Shown: positions 16,397 through 23,759 of the stretch, piece after piece
Position numbering within the stretch: the stretch's first letter is position 1
Layout: each line of letters starts with the position of its first letter
NCBI RefSeq assembly: GCF_017086405.1
Contig: NZ_CP070973.1
Location: 2,666,001-2,730,000, forward strand
DNA length: 64,000 nt
Direction of reading: 5' to 3'
From: Mycobacterium gordonae
Lineage (GTDB): Bacteria > Actinomycetota > Actinomycetes > Mycobacteriales > Mycobacteriaceae
The notes under the pieces: model-generated
Database searches by the model: none
Told to the model about the DNA's origin: nothing
The model's input: the letters and a program-made list of their open reading frames with translations, nothing else
Translations under genes and position numbers: made by a program

Positions 16397-17686
16397 ATGG
16401 CTGAGTGGGCCCGCTTGGATGACGTCTTCGGAGTGTCCAGAGAACTCCCCGGAAACTACATCGTTCGGGACTCCGTCGACCAAGCGTTGGTCGATGCCCT
16501 AGCGCGCGACCAACATATCGTCATCTACGGCTCTTCAAAGCAGGGCAAAACCTGCCTGCGGAAGTACAACCTCCGCACGGAGGACTACGTGCTGGTGACC
16601 TGCGGCAACAGGTGGACACTTGCCCAGCTGCATAGCGCGATCCTCAAGGCCGCGGGATACGTGGTCGAGGGATCGACAACGAGGACGGTAAGTGGCGAAG
16701 CGAAGGTGACCGCCAAGCTCGGCGGCGGCTTAAACTTCTTCGGCAACAAGGCCACAGCCGAGGCGTCCACCGATGTCGGCGGGACCAAGAAAACAGACGT
16801 CGTGACGACGCCGATGGAGCTCGATCCGGCTGACGTCAACGACATCATTGCGGCACTGGAAAACGCTCAATGCCCGCAGTTCGTGGTCCTTGAGGACTTC
16901 CACTATCTCCCCGAGGAGACGCAACGCGACTTCGCGGTAGCGCTCAAAGCCTTTCATGAAGACTCTCACTACTGTTTCGTCATCGTCGGTGTTTGGCGTG
17001 ACCAAAATCGGCTCGTTCAACACAACGGTGACCTGACGGGGCGTCTTGTGGCTATAGATGCCGACCAGTGGACGCGGGAAGAGCTACGCGAGGTAGTCGA
17101 GTTCGGCGAGAGCCTTCTCAACATCACCTTCACCGAGGGCTTCAAGAACGAACTGCTAGACGGCTGTTTCAGTAATGTCTACGTCGTTCAAGAGAGCTGT
17201 CGACTTGCCTGCGAACGTGCCGGAGTAATCGGCACACAGCAGACAAACCGGGTTGTAGATGCGAATGCATCGAGCCTGATTAAAGAGGCAGTCGACGCCC
17301 ACTCGGCGCGCTACACCGGTTTCATCATCAATTTCGCACTCGGGTTCCAAACCTCAACGCTTGAGATGTTCAAATGGCTGCTCTGGCCAGTTCTCACCGC
17401 TGACGTCACCGAACTCGAACGAGGTCTGAAATACGGCCACCTCCGGGCGGTGCTCGACGAACGCCACCCGGCTGCTCCGATCAACGCCGGCAACATAACT
17501 CAGGCTCTTCAGTCCGTTGCGTCGCTCCAGGTCGGGAAGATGGCCATCAAGCCCGTCATCTTGGACTACGACGAGACCAACCGGCGTCTTAGCGTGGTGG
17601 ATAGGAGCTTCCTCATCTGGTTGCAACACCAAGATCGGCCCGAGCTATTGGCTCTTGCGGAGCTACCCACAGAGCAGGCCGACTAG
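16397..17686 (+). CDS. P-loop AAA+/STAND-like ATPase, candidate accessory (defence) cargo
   Basis: From ATG 16397 (MAEWARLDDVFGVSRELPGN) the product has 429 residues. Walker A is IYGSSKQGKTCLRK (GSSKQGKT, residues 45-52), Walker B is FVVLEDFHYLP (about 162-170), and VIVGVWRDQNRL (about 194-206) follows as a sensor-like strand. An insert at about 90-140 is rich in Gly, Thr and Lys. The C-terminal third is helical and ends in a winged-helix-like block (RLSVVDRSFLIWLQHQD). It belongs to the ORC/Cdc6- or STAND-like AAA group in appearance. The codon use is visibly more A/T-rich than neighbours. No nuclease, TIR or membrane effector domain is visible. It is the last gene of the left module and shares its CTAG stop with the capsid gene. 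Confidence 0.75.
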   Translation: MAEWARLDDVFGVSRELPGNYIVRDSVDQALVDALARDQHIVIYGSSKQGKTCLRKYNLRTEDYVLVTCGNRWTLAQLHSAILKAAGYVVEGSTTRTVSGEAKVTAKLGGGLNFFGNKATAEASTDVGGTKKTDVVTTPMELDPADVNDIIAALENAQCPQFVVLEDFHYLPEETQRDFAVALKAFHEDSHYCFVIVGVWRDQNRLVQHNGDLTGRLVAIDADQWTREELREVVEFGESLLNITFTEGFKNELLDGCFSNVYVVQESCRLACERAGVIGTQQTNRVVDANASSLIKEAVDAHSARYTGFIINFALGFQTSTLEMFKWLLWPVLTADVTELERGLKYGHLRAVLDERHPAAPINAGNITQALQSVASLQVGKMAIKPVILDYDETNRRLSVVDRSFLIWLQHQDRPELLALAELPTEQAD

Positions 17687-19116
17687 GCAGCGGTCGGGAT
17701 CGACAGCAACCGGAATGCGTTGGGGATGACCACGTCTGAGCCGGTGCGGAACCACAGCAGGGCGCCGCGCTGGCCGGTCGGTCGGCGACTGGCTCCGAAC
17801 AGGTGGGGTACCAGCTCGAGCGTGGAACCGACTCGGTCGACGATGACCATGCCAGCGGTGAAGTCGCCGTACACGAGCGGGTAATTGTTCTCGCTGGCTG
17901 CGGCGTTAATGGTGCCGTCCATGTTGGACAGCTCGTTCATCGCGCGGCCCAGCAGGCGGGGCGGATCGTCTTGCAGCGAGGGAAATTTCAGCGCACCGTT
18001 GCTTGTTTCGAACTGCCGCAGCGTGTTGATGATCGACAGGTTGGCGCACCACTGCGCGTTCGGCTGGAACCGCGGCGGCAGCGCGTTCTGCACGCTGTAC
18101 ACGTCGCCGGCCGCGAGGGTTTCGGCGACGCCCGGCAGGATTAGCTGGACCGTGCCGGATGAGGCGACGAGCTTGGTGATCAGACCGGTCGGCTGGCCTG
18201 TTCCCGAGCCGGTTGTGTAGGCGGTCGCGTTGAGTTGTTCGGCGCCGTCGACGAGCAGCTTCGATAACTCGCTAAGGAAGTTCACGGCGTCGCCCTCGAC
18301 CTCAAAGCTGAACGGTACGAACGCATCGCCCTTGTGGACCGGGATCGACGGGTTGCCCAGACTGGGGCTTGCGTCCGCGACCTCGGACCCCTCTGCGATC
18401 CACTCCGCGGTCACGCCGGCGCTGGTGACACCCGACCAGGCGTCGGTGGCGGTCTGCACCACCCGGGCGATCTGGCGCAGAGGGTTGATGCTGCCGTTAG
18501 AGGTCAACAACACGGCCGGATCCAACGTCAGCGGCACCAAATAGCCGCCGGCGGTGTCGCTGAGCGACATAGCCCGTTGCTCGGCCTGAACCGCCGCGAC
18601 AGCGCGCCAGGCGGCGGCCTCCTCGGCCGTCCACGTGAGCTGTCCGTTGTCGGGGTCGGCGAGCTTCTTGGCGAATGCCCGCTCGTAGTGCTCGCTTCCA
18701 GTGGCGATGGCCCAGCGCTGCGCCCACGTCTGCGAGATGACCGGGCCGGCGCTCATCAGGTCCTCGACGAGCTCGGCGCCGCGGGCGGCTAAGCGGTCGG
18801 CCTTCACGACGCGGTCCAAGGTGCGCATCGCGTTGTCGCGCTGAGCCAGCGCCGGCGGGCGGTCGAGCTGCTCCTCGGACGCCTGAGTGCTTCCGGCCTC
18901 AGTACGCAGCTCGCCGGCCGCCAGGCGCTGAACCAGGTCCCGCGTGGCAGTCGCGCGCTGCTGCTCCTGTGCGCGGATTTGCTCGGCACGGGCACGTAAT
19001 GCCTCGAACCGTTCGGCGTCCGCACCGGCCAGGTCGCCGGTCGTGGAGTCCAACAGTTCCTGCGCGGCTTGCCGGGTCTGCGCAAGATTCATTCGGTCGA
19101 TGTCGATGTCGGTCAT
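17683..19116 (-). CDS. HK97-type phage major capsid protein
   Basis: The 477-residue protein has a helical, charged N-terminal scaffold-like delta region (about 1-130, LAGADAERFEALRARAEQIR) and a capsid domain with LSDTAGGYLVPLTLDPAVLL, NPLRQIARVVQTATDAWSGV, a P-domain block and the closing YGDFTAGMVIVDRVGSTLEL. These are HK97-fold signatures. The start is ATG 19116 (MTDIDIDRM); the frame extends further upstream into the protease gene without homology. The prohead protease lies 7 bases upstream, the normal assembly-cassette order. Confidence 0.9.
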   Translation of the reverse strand: MTDIDIDRMNLAQTRQAAQELLDSTTGDLAGADAERFEALRARAEQIRAQEQQRATATRDLVQRLAAGELRTEAGSTQASEEQLDRPPALAQRDNAMRTLDRVVKADRLAARGAELVEDLMSAGPVISQTWAQRWAIATGSEHYERAFAKKLADPDNGQLTWTAEEAAAWRAVAAVQAEQRAMSLSDTAGGYLVPLTLDPAVLLTSNGSINPLRQIARVVQTATDAWSGVTSAGVTAEWIAEGSEVADASPSLGNPSIPVHKGDAFVPFSFEVEGDAVNFLSELSKLLVDGAEQLNATAYTTGSGTGQPTGLITKLVASSGTVQLILPGVAETLAAGDVYSVQNALPPRFQPNAQWCANLSIINTLRQFETSNGALKFPSLQDDPPRLLGRAMNELSNMDGTINAAASENNYPLVYGDFTAGMVIVDRVGSTLELVPHLFGASRRPTGQRGALLWFRTGSDVVIPNAFRLLSIPTAA

Positions 19117-19123
19117 GAGGGGT

Positions 19124-19648
19124 TCACCAATCCATGAGTGAGAGATGGGCCGCGGCAACAGCCCGCGGAATGACAAGTTGTGACCGCACCCCGCCCACGG
19201 AAGCACCCGCATAGGCCGGGAGCCCGACCAGGCTGACCTCCATCAGCGCCGCCTCGGTGCGCACCACAACGTCGCCGTCCAGGTGCTCCCGGACACCCCG
19301 GAAGCCCACCGAGAACGAATCGACCGTGCCCGAACGGACCAATTCGAGGGCGTCCTCGCCGTCGCGGGTCGCCGCGATTTCGAACGCGGCGTGCAGCCCA
19401 TCACGGTGCTCAGTCAGGTCGACAGCTCGCCCGACGGGGAGCCTTCGCATGTCGTGACCGGTGAACAACTTCACCTTGCCGCCACGCTCGCTGATCGAGC
19501 GCGAGAATGCGCCGAATTCAAAGCGCTCGCGGTACGAGCGGCCGCCGTCGGAAACCTCAGCGACCTGGCCGTAGGGCACGACCGTGCCGAAAACCGTCCT
19601 CCCAGTGCCGGATGCCAGCCCGGCGGTGCGGAAAAGGATGGCGCTCAA
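19124..19648 (-). CDS. HK97-family prohead maturation protease
   Basis: The 174-residue protein reads FGTVVPYGQVAEVSDGGRSY, FEFGAFSRSI, LFTGHDMRRLPVGRAV and SFSVGFRG, the conserved blocks of peptidase family U35, with the putative catalytic histidine in TGHD and serine in DSFSVGF. It cleaves the capsid N-terminal delta region during maturation. The upstream 19649-19787 interval has no gene I can support. A portal gene, which normally precedes the protease, is absent. Confidence 0.9.
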   Translation of the reverse strand: MSAILFRTAGLASGTGRTVFGTVVPYGQVAEVSDGGRSYRERFEFGAFSRSISERGGKVKLFTGHDMRRLPVGRAVDLTEHRDGLHAAFEIAATRDGEDALELVRSGTVDSFSVGFRGVREHLDGDVVVRTEAALMEVSLVGLPAYAGASVGGVRSQLVIPRAVAAAHLSLMDW

Positions 19649-19787
19649 AGGATCACCTGTTGCTCATGCGGAATTCGGTCTCGCATGGCGACACTCGTAT
19701 CCGGGGTGGCCTCCCCATGAGGCTCCCGGCGTCCGGTGATGCCGAGCTGGTGATGAGGATACACGCAGTTAGTCGCAATCTCGCTCA

Positions 19788-20312
19788 TCACGCGCCGCTA
19801 CCGTCGTCGGCGGAATCATCGTCAGGCCGGAATTCCTCCTCACGCATCGCGGCGGCGTTCGCCTCGATGAACGCGATGCCGGCGGCGCCACTGAGTTCAG
19901 GTAGCGCGACCTCGTAGTGGTCGAGCAGGGCAAGGATCGTCTCGGTGGCGCGGCCTTCAGCGGCCGCGGTGTTCATTGCCCGGGCGATTGCCTCGGAGTC
20001 GTCGTGACCGTAGCGGTCGATGATCTGCGCAGCCCGCACCATGTCGGTCGAATGGGCGTCGACCGGCTCCAGGTTGGCAATTCCGTGGAAGTAGTCGGCA
20101 AGGAGGCTGATCCCGTCGGAGGTGCGGAACCGGGTGATGAATGTCTTGTGTAAGACGAGCAGCGCGCGCAGCAACTGGACGGACCGGTTGGCCTCGTTGA
20201 CTTCCTCAACAATGGCAACCTGGCCGGTCTGGTTACTCTGTCGTCGGTACATGGTGAGGAGAGCGGCCCGACGGTAATCGCCGGCGTTGGCTCGTTTCGG
20301 GTTCTCGGTCAT
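19788..20312 (-). CDS. Unknown phage-type protein (174 aa)
   Basis: Not recognised. The 174-residue product reads ANAGDYRRAALLTMYRRQSN, then RSVQLLRALLVLHKTFITRF, FHGIANLEPVD and MVRAAQIIDRYGHDDSEAIA, ending in an acidic tail. It is soluble, helical and has no cysteine. It lies immediately upstream of the prohead protease, where phiRv1/phiRv2-type elements carry genes of unknown or terminase-like function. A small-terminase or packaging role is possible but no motif supports it. Confidence 0.6.
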   Translation of the reverse strand: MTENPKRANAGDYRRAALLTMYRRQSNQTGQVAIVEEVNEANRSVQLLRALLVLHKTFITRFRTSDGISLLADYFHGIANLEPVDAHSTDMVRAAQIIDRYGHDDSEAIARAMNTAAAEGRATETILALLDHYEVALPELSGAAGIAFIEANAAAMREEEFRPDDDSADDGSGA

Positions 20313-20602
20313 CTTGATTCCTTTCTCGGTGGTGTTTGTTCACAATTTGTCCAAATGGGAGCTGCCGAAACGGCATCTCAACTGGGGAATTGAGCCACGG
20401 GGGGCCCAGAGATTTTTTTCGAATTCCATCGGGGGGAAAGACCCACCCCCGGGCGGAGGTCGGCCGGGCCGCGCGCACCTTTGGCGGCGACCCGCCCCCG
20501 GGGGCGTCGGGCAGGGCTGAGCACGCAACGCTGCGCGTTGGGGCTGTGTCGCTCGCTGTCGCCCTGTCGAGGCGAGTCGGGGAAACGGGGGTGGCGCGGG
20601 GC
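20313..20602. other. G-rich gene-free interval with palindromes
   Basis: No gene is supported on either strand. The region contains two runs of six G (about 20399-20404 and 20431-20436), a T7 tract at 20413-20419, a 14-base palindrome CGCCCCCGGGGGCG (20493-20506) and a small stem CAACGC-TGC-GCGTTG (20526-20540). Base composition is far from coding. It might hold a terminator for the WhiB-like gene, or a packaging (cos/pac) site; neither is proved. Confidence 0.45.
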
Positions 20603-21061
20603 TCACTGCTCGGCCCTGGCGCGTGTGTACCGGCCGCGGCCGGTCTTGTTGATGAGTCCCGCTTTGTTCAGGCGGCGCAGGTACACGTGGGCTGTCGGAC
20701 CGTCGATACCGATCGCCGCCAGGTCTGCTGCCTGGACCTGGTCGCAGTCGTTGATGAACTCAAGGGCCCGAGCGGTGATTGAGCCCGTGAGGACGCGGCG
20801 ACGGTGGCCTTCAGCGTTCGGTCCATCGGGTTCCGGTCGGTGGACTTGGCCGGCGACGACGCCTGAGATGGCGCCAGCCGGCAGGCCGTTGATCCAGGCT
20901 GCGCAGCGGCTGAGGGCGGGGCAGCGGCGGCATAGCGCGACCGCCTGGTGCGTCTGGCGGTCGTCGACTGCCTCGTCGAACAACTGGGTTTGCTCTCTGC
21001 ACAAGGCGCCCGGCAGGCGCGGCACCGCGGAGAATTCCGCAAGGAGGTCGGCCACGCTCAC
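20603..21061 (-). CDS. WhiB-like iron-sulfur regulator fused to a winged helix
   Basis: The 152-residue protein has four cysteines in the WhiB pattern: one in GALCREQTQLFDE, then ALCRRCPALSRCAAWI (CxxC and Cx5C), followed by NGLPAGAISGVVAGQ, a short form of the WhiB turn region. The C-terminal part (about 90-150) is a winged-helix block, EFINDCDQVQAADLAAIGID and LRRLNKAGLINKTGRGRYTR. WhiB-like genes are common in mycobacteriophages, where some repress or redirect host transcription by binding region 4 of SigA. That this one sits in an element integrated in sigA is noteworthy. Confidence 0.85.
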   Translation of the reverse strand: MSVADLLAEFSAVPRLPGALCREQTQLFDEAVDDRQTHQAVALCRRCPALSRCAAWINGLPAGAISGVVAGQVHRPEPDGPNAEGHRRRVLTGSITARALEFINDCDQVQAADLAAIGIDGPTAHVYLRRLNKAGLINKTGRGRYTRARAEQ

Positions 21062-21258
21062 GCGGCACCTGCAGCTTTCGTGCGGGTATTTCGAGCCCTT
21101 TGGGTCGAGCTGCGGGTGGTCTTAATGAGTTTGGCCGATGTCAGCCAGCGGCGGCAGAAGGCACACATGAATCCCCTGCGGCATTGGCAAGCGACCTGAA
21201 CGTAGGCGGCGAAGCTGGCGTTGCTCACGTTGGCTTGTTCTGCGTGGCTGTGGGCTGG

Positions 21259-21302
21259 CCATCCACCACATCCACCCCCTTAAGAGGGGGTGGGGTGGAT
21301 GG
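21259..21302. other. Long hairpin downstream of the RepA-like gene
   Basis: CCATCCACC (21259-21267) pairs with GGTGGATGG (21294-21302), and CCACCCCCT (21272-21280) pairs with AGGGGGTGG (21285-21293) around a 4-base TAAG loop; the only unpaired bases are ACAT (21268-21271). It lies 48 bases downstream of the ATPase stop on the minus strand, so a transcription terminator is one reading. It also shares the TCCACC core of the adjacent repeats, so a replication-origin element is another. Confidence 0.6.
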
Positions 21303-21318
21303 ACAGATCCGCATGACA

Positions 21319-21569
21319 GGTGGATAAGTGGTGGACAAGGTGGACAAATTCATCGGGCCGCCGCTCGATACCAGGGGCGTTTCTCCGTGCCGTCATTGAT
21401 CAAATCGCCGTGTTTCAGCAGGTCAGAGAGGGCACGGAAGAAAGTCGTGTCCGGCATGTCCGCGACTTTTCGGAGTTCTGCTTTGCTGGCGCCGGTTTGT
21501 GAAAAGTGGTGGACAAAGGTGGACAAAAGGCGGTCTGCGCGCTCCGGTTTATCCACCCCCCGGTGGATA
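21319..21569. repeat. DnaA-box-like TT(G/A)TCCACC repeats around the end of the RepA-like gene
   Basis: Nine-base units matching GGTGGACAA or GGTGGATAA (complement TTGTCCACC/TTATCCACC) occur at 21319-21327, 21330-21338, 21339-21347, 21508-21516 and 21518-21526; the same unit on the plus strand is at 21549-21557, with an imperfect partner at 21562-21570. The mycobacterial DnaA box is TT(G/C)TCCACA, so each unit differs by one base. Three are outside the coding region and the rest are inside the ATPase gene. An origin function is inference. Confidence 0.55.
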
Positions 21570-22402
21570 GAAATCGCGACGCTCTTGGTGCCCGCTATGG
21601 GGTCGAGTTTGAGTTCGTGGCGGTCGTGTTCGGGCCCGTCTTTACGCTTCTCCCGATCGAGGGTGATGATTGCACCGTCTCTGCTGGTCGAGTACACGGT
21701 GTCGACGCCGGCTTCGAAGGCTGACGAGCCGCGGAGGGTCTTTTTGTCCTTTCCGGCGTGGTGGACGCCGAGCACGACGCCGCGGCTATTGGGCGTTTGG
21801 CCCAATAGCCGCGTCATCGCGTCGACGATGATTCCGCAGTCCTTGGCGCTGTTTTCGTCAGCACCGACCATGCATCGGGCCAGGGTGTCCAGGACGATCA
21901 AGTCGTAGCCGCCCCAGCTGATGAGTGCGCCGAGGTTGGCGACATCAAGAGGTCGGGTCAAATTGACGGGTACGGGCAGCAGCGAAAGACTGCGGTCGTC
22001 GATGGTGGTTTGCCAGGCCACTTCCCAGGCATCCACCCGGGCTTTGAATCCGAACGCGCCTTCGCCGGCCACGTATAGGACTCGGCGACGCTCGGTGGGG
22101 CGGCCTTGCCAGCTACGTCCGGTTGCGACGCTCGCTGCCCAGTCCAGAGCTATGAATGTCTTTGCGCTGCTGCGGTATCCGTAGAGCAGGGCAGTCGTTC
22201 CAAAGTCGAGTGTGCCTGAGATGAGCGGTTGGGGATCAGGTAGCGCTTTGAGCCCCGAGCGTGTCAGGAGCTTGTCGGCGAGCACCGGCACGTGGTGGGA
22301 CCCGTTGAGAGGTGCCTCGTCGTGGATGGGCGGCTCTGGTGGCCCCGGATCCCCATCGAACGCCTTGCCGTACACCGCCAGGATTTCAGCTGGGCTGTTC
22401 AT
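21350..22402 (-). CDS. RepA-like (RecA-fold) replication ATPase
   Basis: The 350-residue protein has a RecA/DnaB-like ATPase core: Walker A variant LLYGYRSSAKTFIALDWA (GYRSSAKT, residues 75-82), then VLYVAGEGAFGFKARVDAWE, Walker B YDLIVLDTLARCMVGADEN (about 166-184) and the histidine-sensor-like LGVHHAGKDKKTLRGSSAFE. The C-terminal 70 residues form a winged helix (AELRKVADMPDTTFFRALSD). This is the arrangement of plasmid/phage RepA-type hexameric helicases (AAA_25 group). It overlaps the preceding gene by 4 bases, and lies over DnaA-box-like repeats, which suits an autonomous replication module. Confidence 0.8.
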   Translation of the reverse strand: MNSPAEILAVYGKAFDGDPGPPEPPIHDEAPLNGSHHVPVLADKLLTRSGLKALPDPQPLISGTLDFGTTALLYGYRSSAKTFIALDWAASVATGRSWQGRPTERRRVLYVAGEGAFGFKARVDAWEVAWQTTIDDRSLSLLPVPVNLTRPLDVANLGALISWGGYDLIVLDTLARCMVGADENSAKDCGIIVDAMTRLLGQTPNSRGVVLGVHHAGKDKKTLRGSSAFEAGVDTVYSTSRDGAIITLDREKRKDGPEHDRHELKLDPIAGTKSVAISIHRGVDKPERADRLLSTFVHHFSQTGASKAELRKVADMPDTTFFRALSDLLKHGDLINDGTEKRPWYRAAAR

Positions 22403-22839
22403 GCGGGTGCCCCGCCGACGGCCTCATGCAGTTTCTCGGCCAGGACACGGTCTGGGCCGCCGCGGCGCCAGAGTGCGCGTCGGACTTCGATGGGCAGCAG
22501 TGGTATCTGGCCCACCGCCAGCACGTGCAGGGCGGCATCTCGCCAGCCATCGAGCACCTTTCCGCGGATTGGCGGCTGAGTGCAGTTGCACCCCAACGGA
22601 TCTCGGCAACCACAGTCGAGCGGTACGGAACGATCCGAGGCCATGTTCCGCCTGTGGAAGCGCGACGCAGGCCGCTGGCAATAGTCCAGTGGCGCTGCCC
22701 ATGCCCGCGGCGGGCTCGGGTCCGTGCTGTCGTAGGGATCGGCGTCGGCGCTGCCGCTAGCCTGCATGTCATTCGATGAGTCGAGAGACGCCCCCTGGTT
22801 GGCCGCTGGGGGGCTTTCTCGTTCGAGGGACCCACTCAC
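22399..22839 (-). CDS. Unknown phage-type protein with a CxC...CxC cluster (146 aa)
   Basis: Not recognised as a family. The N-terminal 70 residues are low-complexity (Ser, Asp, Pro, Ala). A possible metal site, DCGCRDPLGCNC, sits in the middle, and the C-terminal domain (VLDGWRDAALHVLAVGQIPL then EVRRALWRRGGPDRVLAEKL) is basic and helical. Such proteins precede replication ATPases in several actinophage-type elements. It overlaps both neighbours by 4 bases (22399-22402 and 22836-22839), so the three genes form a translationally coupled set. Confidence 0.6.
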   Translation of the reverse strand: MSGSLERESPPAANQGASLDSSNDMQASGSADADPYDSTDPSPPRAWAAPLDYCQRPASRFHRRNMASDRSVPLDCGCRDPLGCNCTQPPIRGKVLDGWRDAALHVLAVGQIPLLPIEVRRALWRRGGPDRVLAEKLHEAVGGAPA

Positions 22840-23099
22840 GCTGCACCGCCCGAGCGGCGTCTGCGTGCTTGTGCACTTTTTAGAGCTAGTCGAGCGAAGT
22901 AAGCCTTACGCGCGTGCTCAGCGCGTCGAGCCCGCTCTGCCGGGGCGAGTTCCATATCGGGGTCGACTTGGCGCTCAAATTTCTCCAGCATTGCCTTGCG
23001 CGCGTTAGCGGTTCGCGCAGGGCGGTCACTAGTACGGGCCCACGATTCGTGGGCGGCGATTTGTCCGCGTAAGGATTTCTGGGACGGAGTAAGCGGCAT
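22836..23099 (-). CDS. Small basic phage-type protein (87 aa)
   Basis: An 87-residue, Arg/Ala-rich helical protein, MPLTPSQKSLRGQIAAHESW then RTANARKAMLEKFERQVDPD and RRAEHARKAYFARLALKSAQ. I recall similar small proteins as common in mycobacterial prophages and plasmids, but no function is known. It starts the coupled replication group and is preceded on the minus strand by GGTAGAGAATG, with a weak ribosome site. Charge suggests nucleic-acid binding. Confidence 0.65.
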   Translation of the reverse strand: MPLTPSQKSLRGQIAAHESWARTSDRPARTANARKAMLEKFERQVDPDMELAPAERARRAEHARKAYFARLALKSAQARRRRSGGAA

Positions 23100-23237
23100 T
23101 CTCTACCTCGGGAAATGCTGAGGTGAGCAACTCCCCGTGGAGAGTGCTCTGAATACCGCCCCGCGGCCGCGGGCACGTCCCGGCTACGTGAGACCCTGGT
23201 CCGGGATCGGGGCCAGTAAGAACTGGCGTGGCTGACT

Positions 23238-23759
23238 CTAGTACAACGTTTGTCGAATTTGGTTGTACACCACACCTTCGGCGAGTTGTCGCTGCTCGGG
23301 GGTCAGGGTTTCGAGTGCGACAATTCTTGAGCCGAGACGCGTTTGGATCGCTTCGATGTTGCCGATTTTGACCGAATGTTGCTGTTCAGCGCGCACCACC
23401 TCGAAGATGGTGTACAGGATCGTCGCGGGTATGTTGGCGCGGCCGATCGGTATCACGTTCGGTGCATGCAAGCGTTCGTAGGCTTGGTCGACGTCGGCGA
23501 CACGCTGCGCCGGAGGAAGCTTCTGCGCCTCCTTTTCAGCGTTCTTCATCGCATCGGCGAACAGTGCCTCGATCAACATTTCGCCAGCCGCAGGATCGAA
23601 AATCGCACCGCCGGCGAAGAAGTAATCGCTGGTGGCCCGCGCGCGGACACTGCGGGGCAGGACCCGCTCCCAGGTTGGCGCGGAATATCGGAAGACGCCC
23701 AGTTTCTTCCCAGACGACGCGACGACTGTGATCTGGTAGCCCTGTCCAGGGGTGCTCAT
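23238..23759 (-). CDS. Unknown protein coupled to the integrase (173 aa)
   Basis: Not recognised. From ATG 23759 (MSTPGQGYQITVVASSGKKL) it has 173 residues, begins with beta strands (KLGVFRYSAPTWERVLPRSV) and continues as helices with many Gln and Glu. No signal, membrane segment or cysteine. The start overlaps the integrase stop by 4 bases (23756-23759, ATGA), so it is translated together with the integrase. The 138 bases that follow (23100-23237) contain no supported gene and could hold the promoter of the replication group. Confidence 0.6.
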   Translation of the reverse strand: MSTPGQGYQITVVASSGKKLGVFRYSAPTWERVLPRSVRARATSDYFFAGGAIFDPAAGEMLIEALFADAMKNAEKEAQKLPPAQRVADVDQAYERLHAPNVIPIGRANIPATILYTIFEVVRAEQQHSVKIGNIEAIQTRLGSRIVALETLTPEQRQLAEGVVYNQIRQTLY

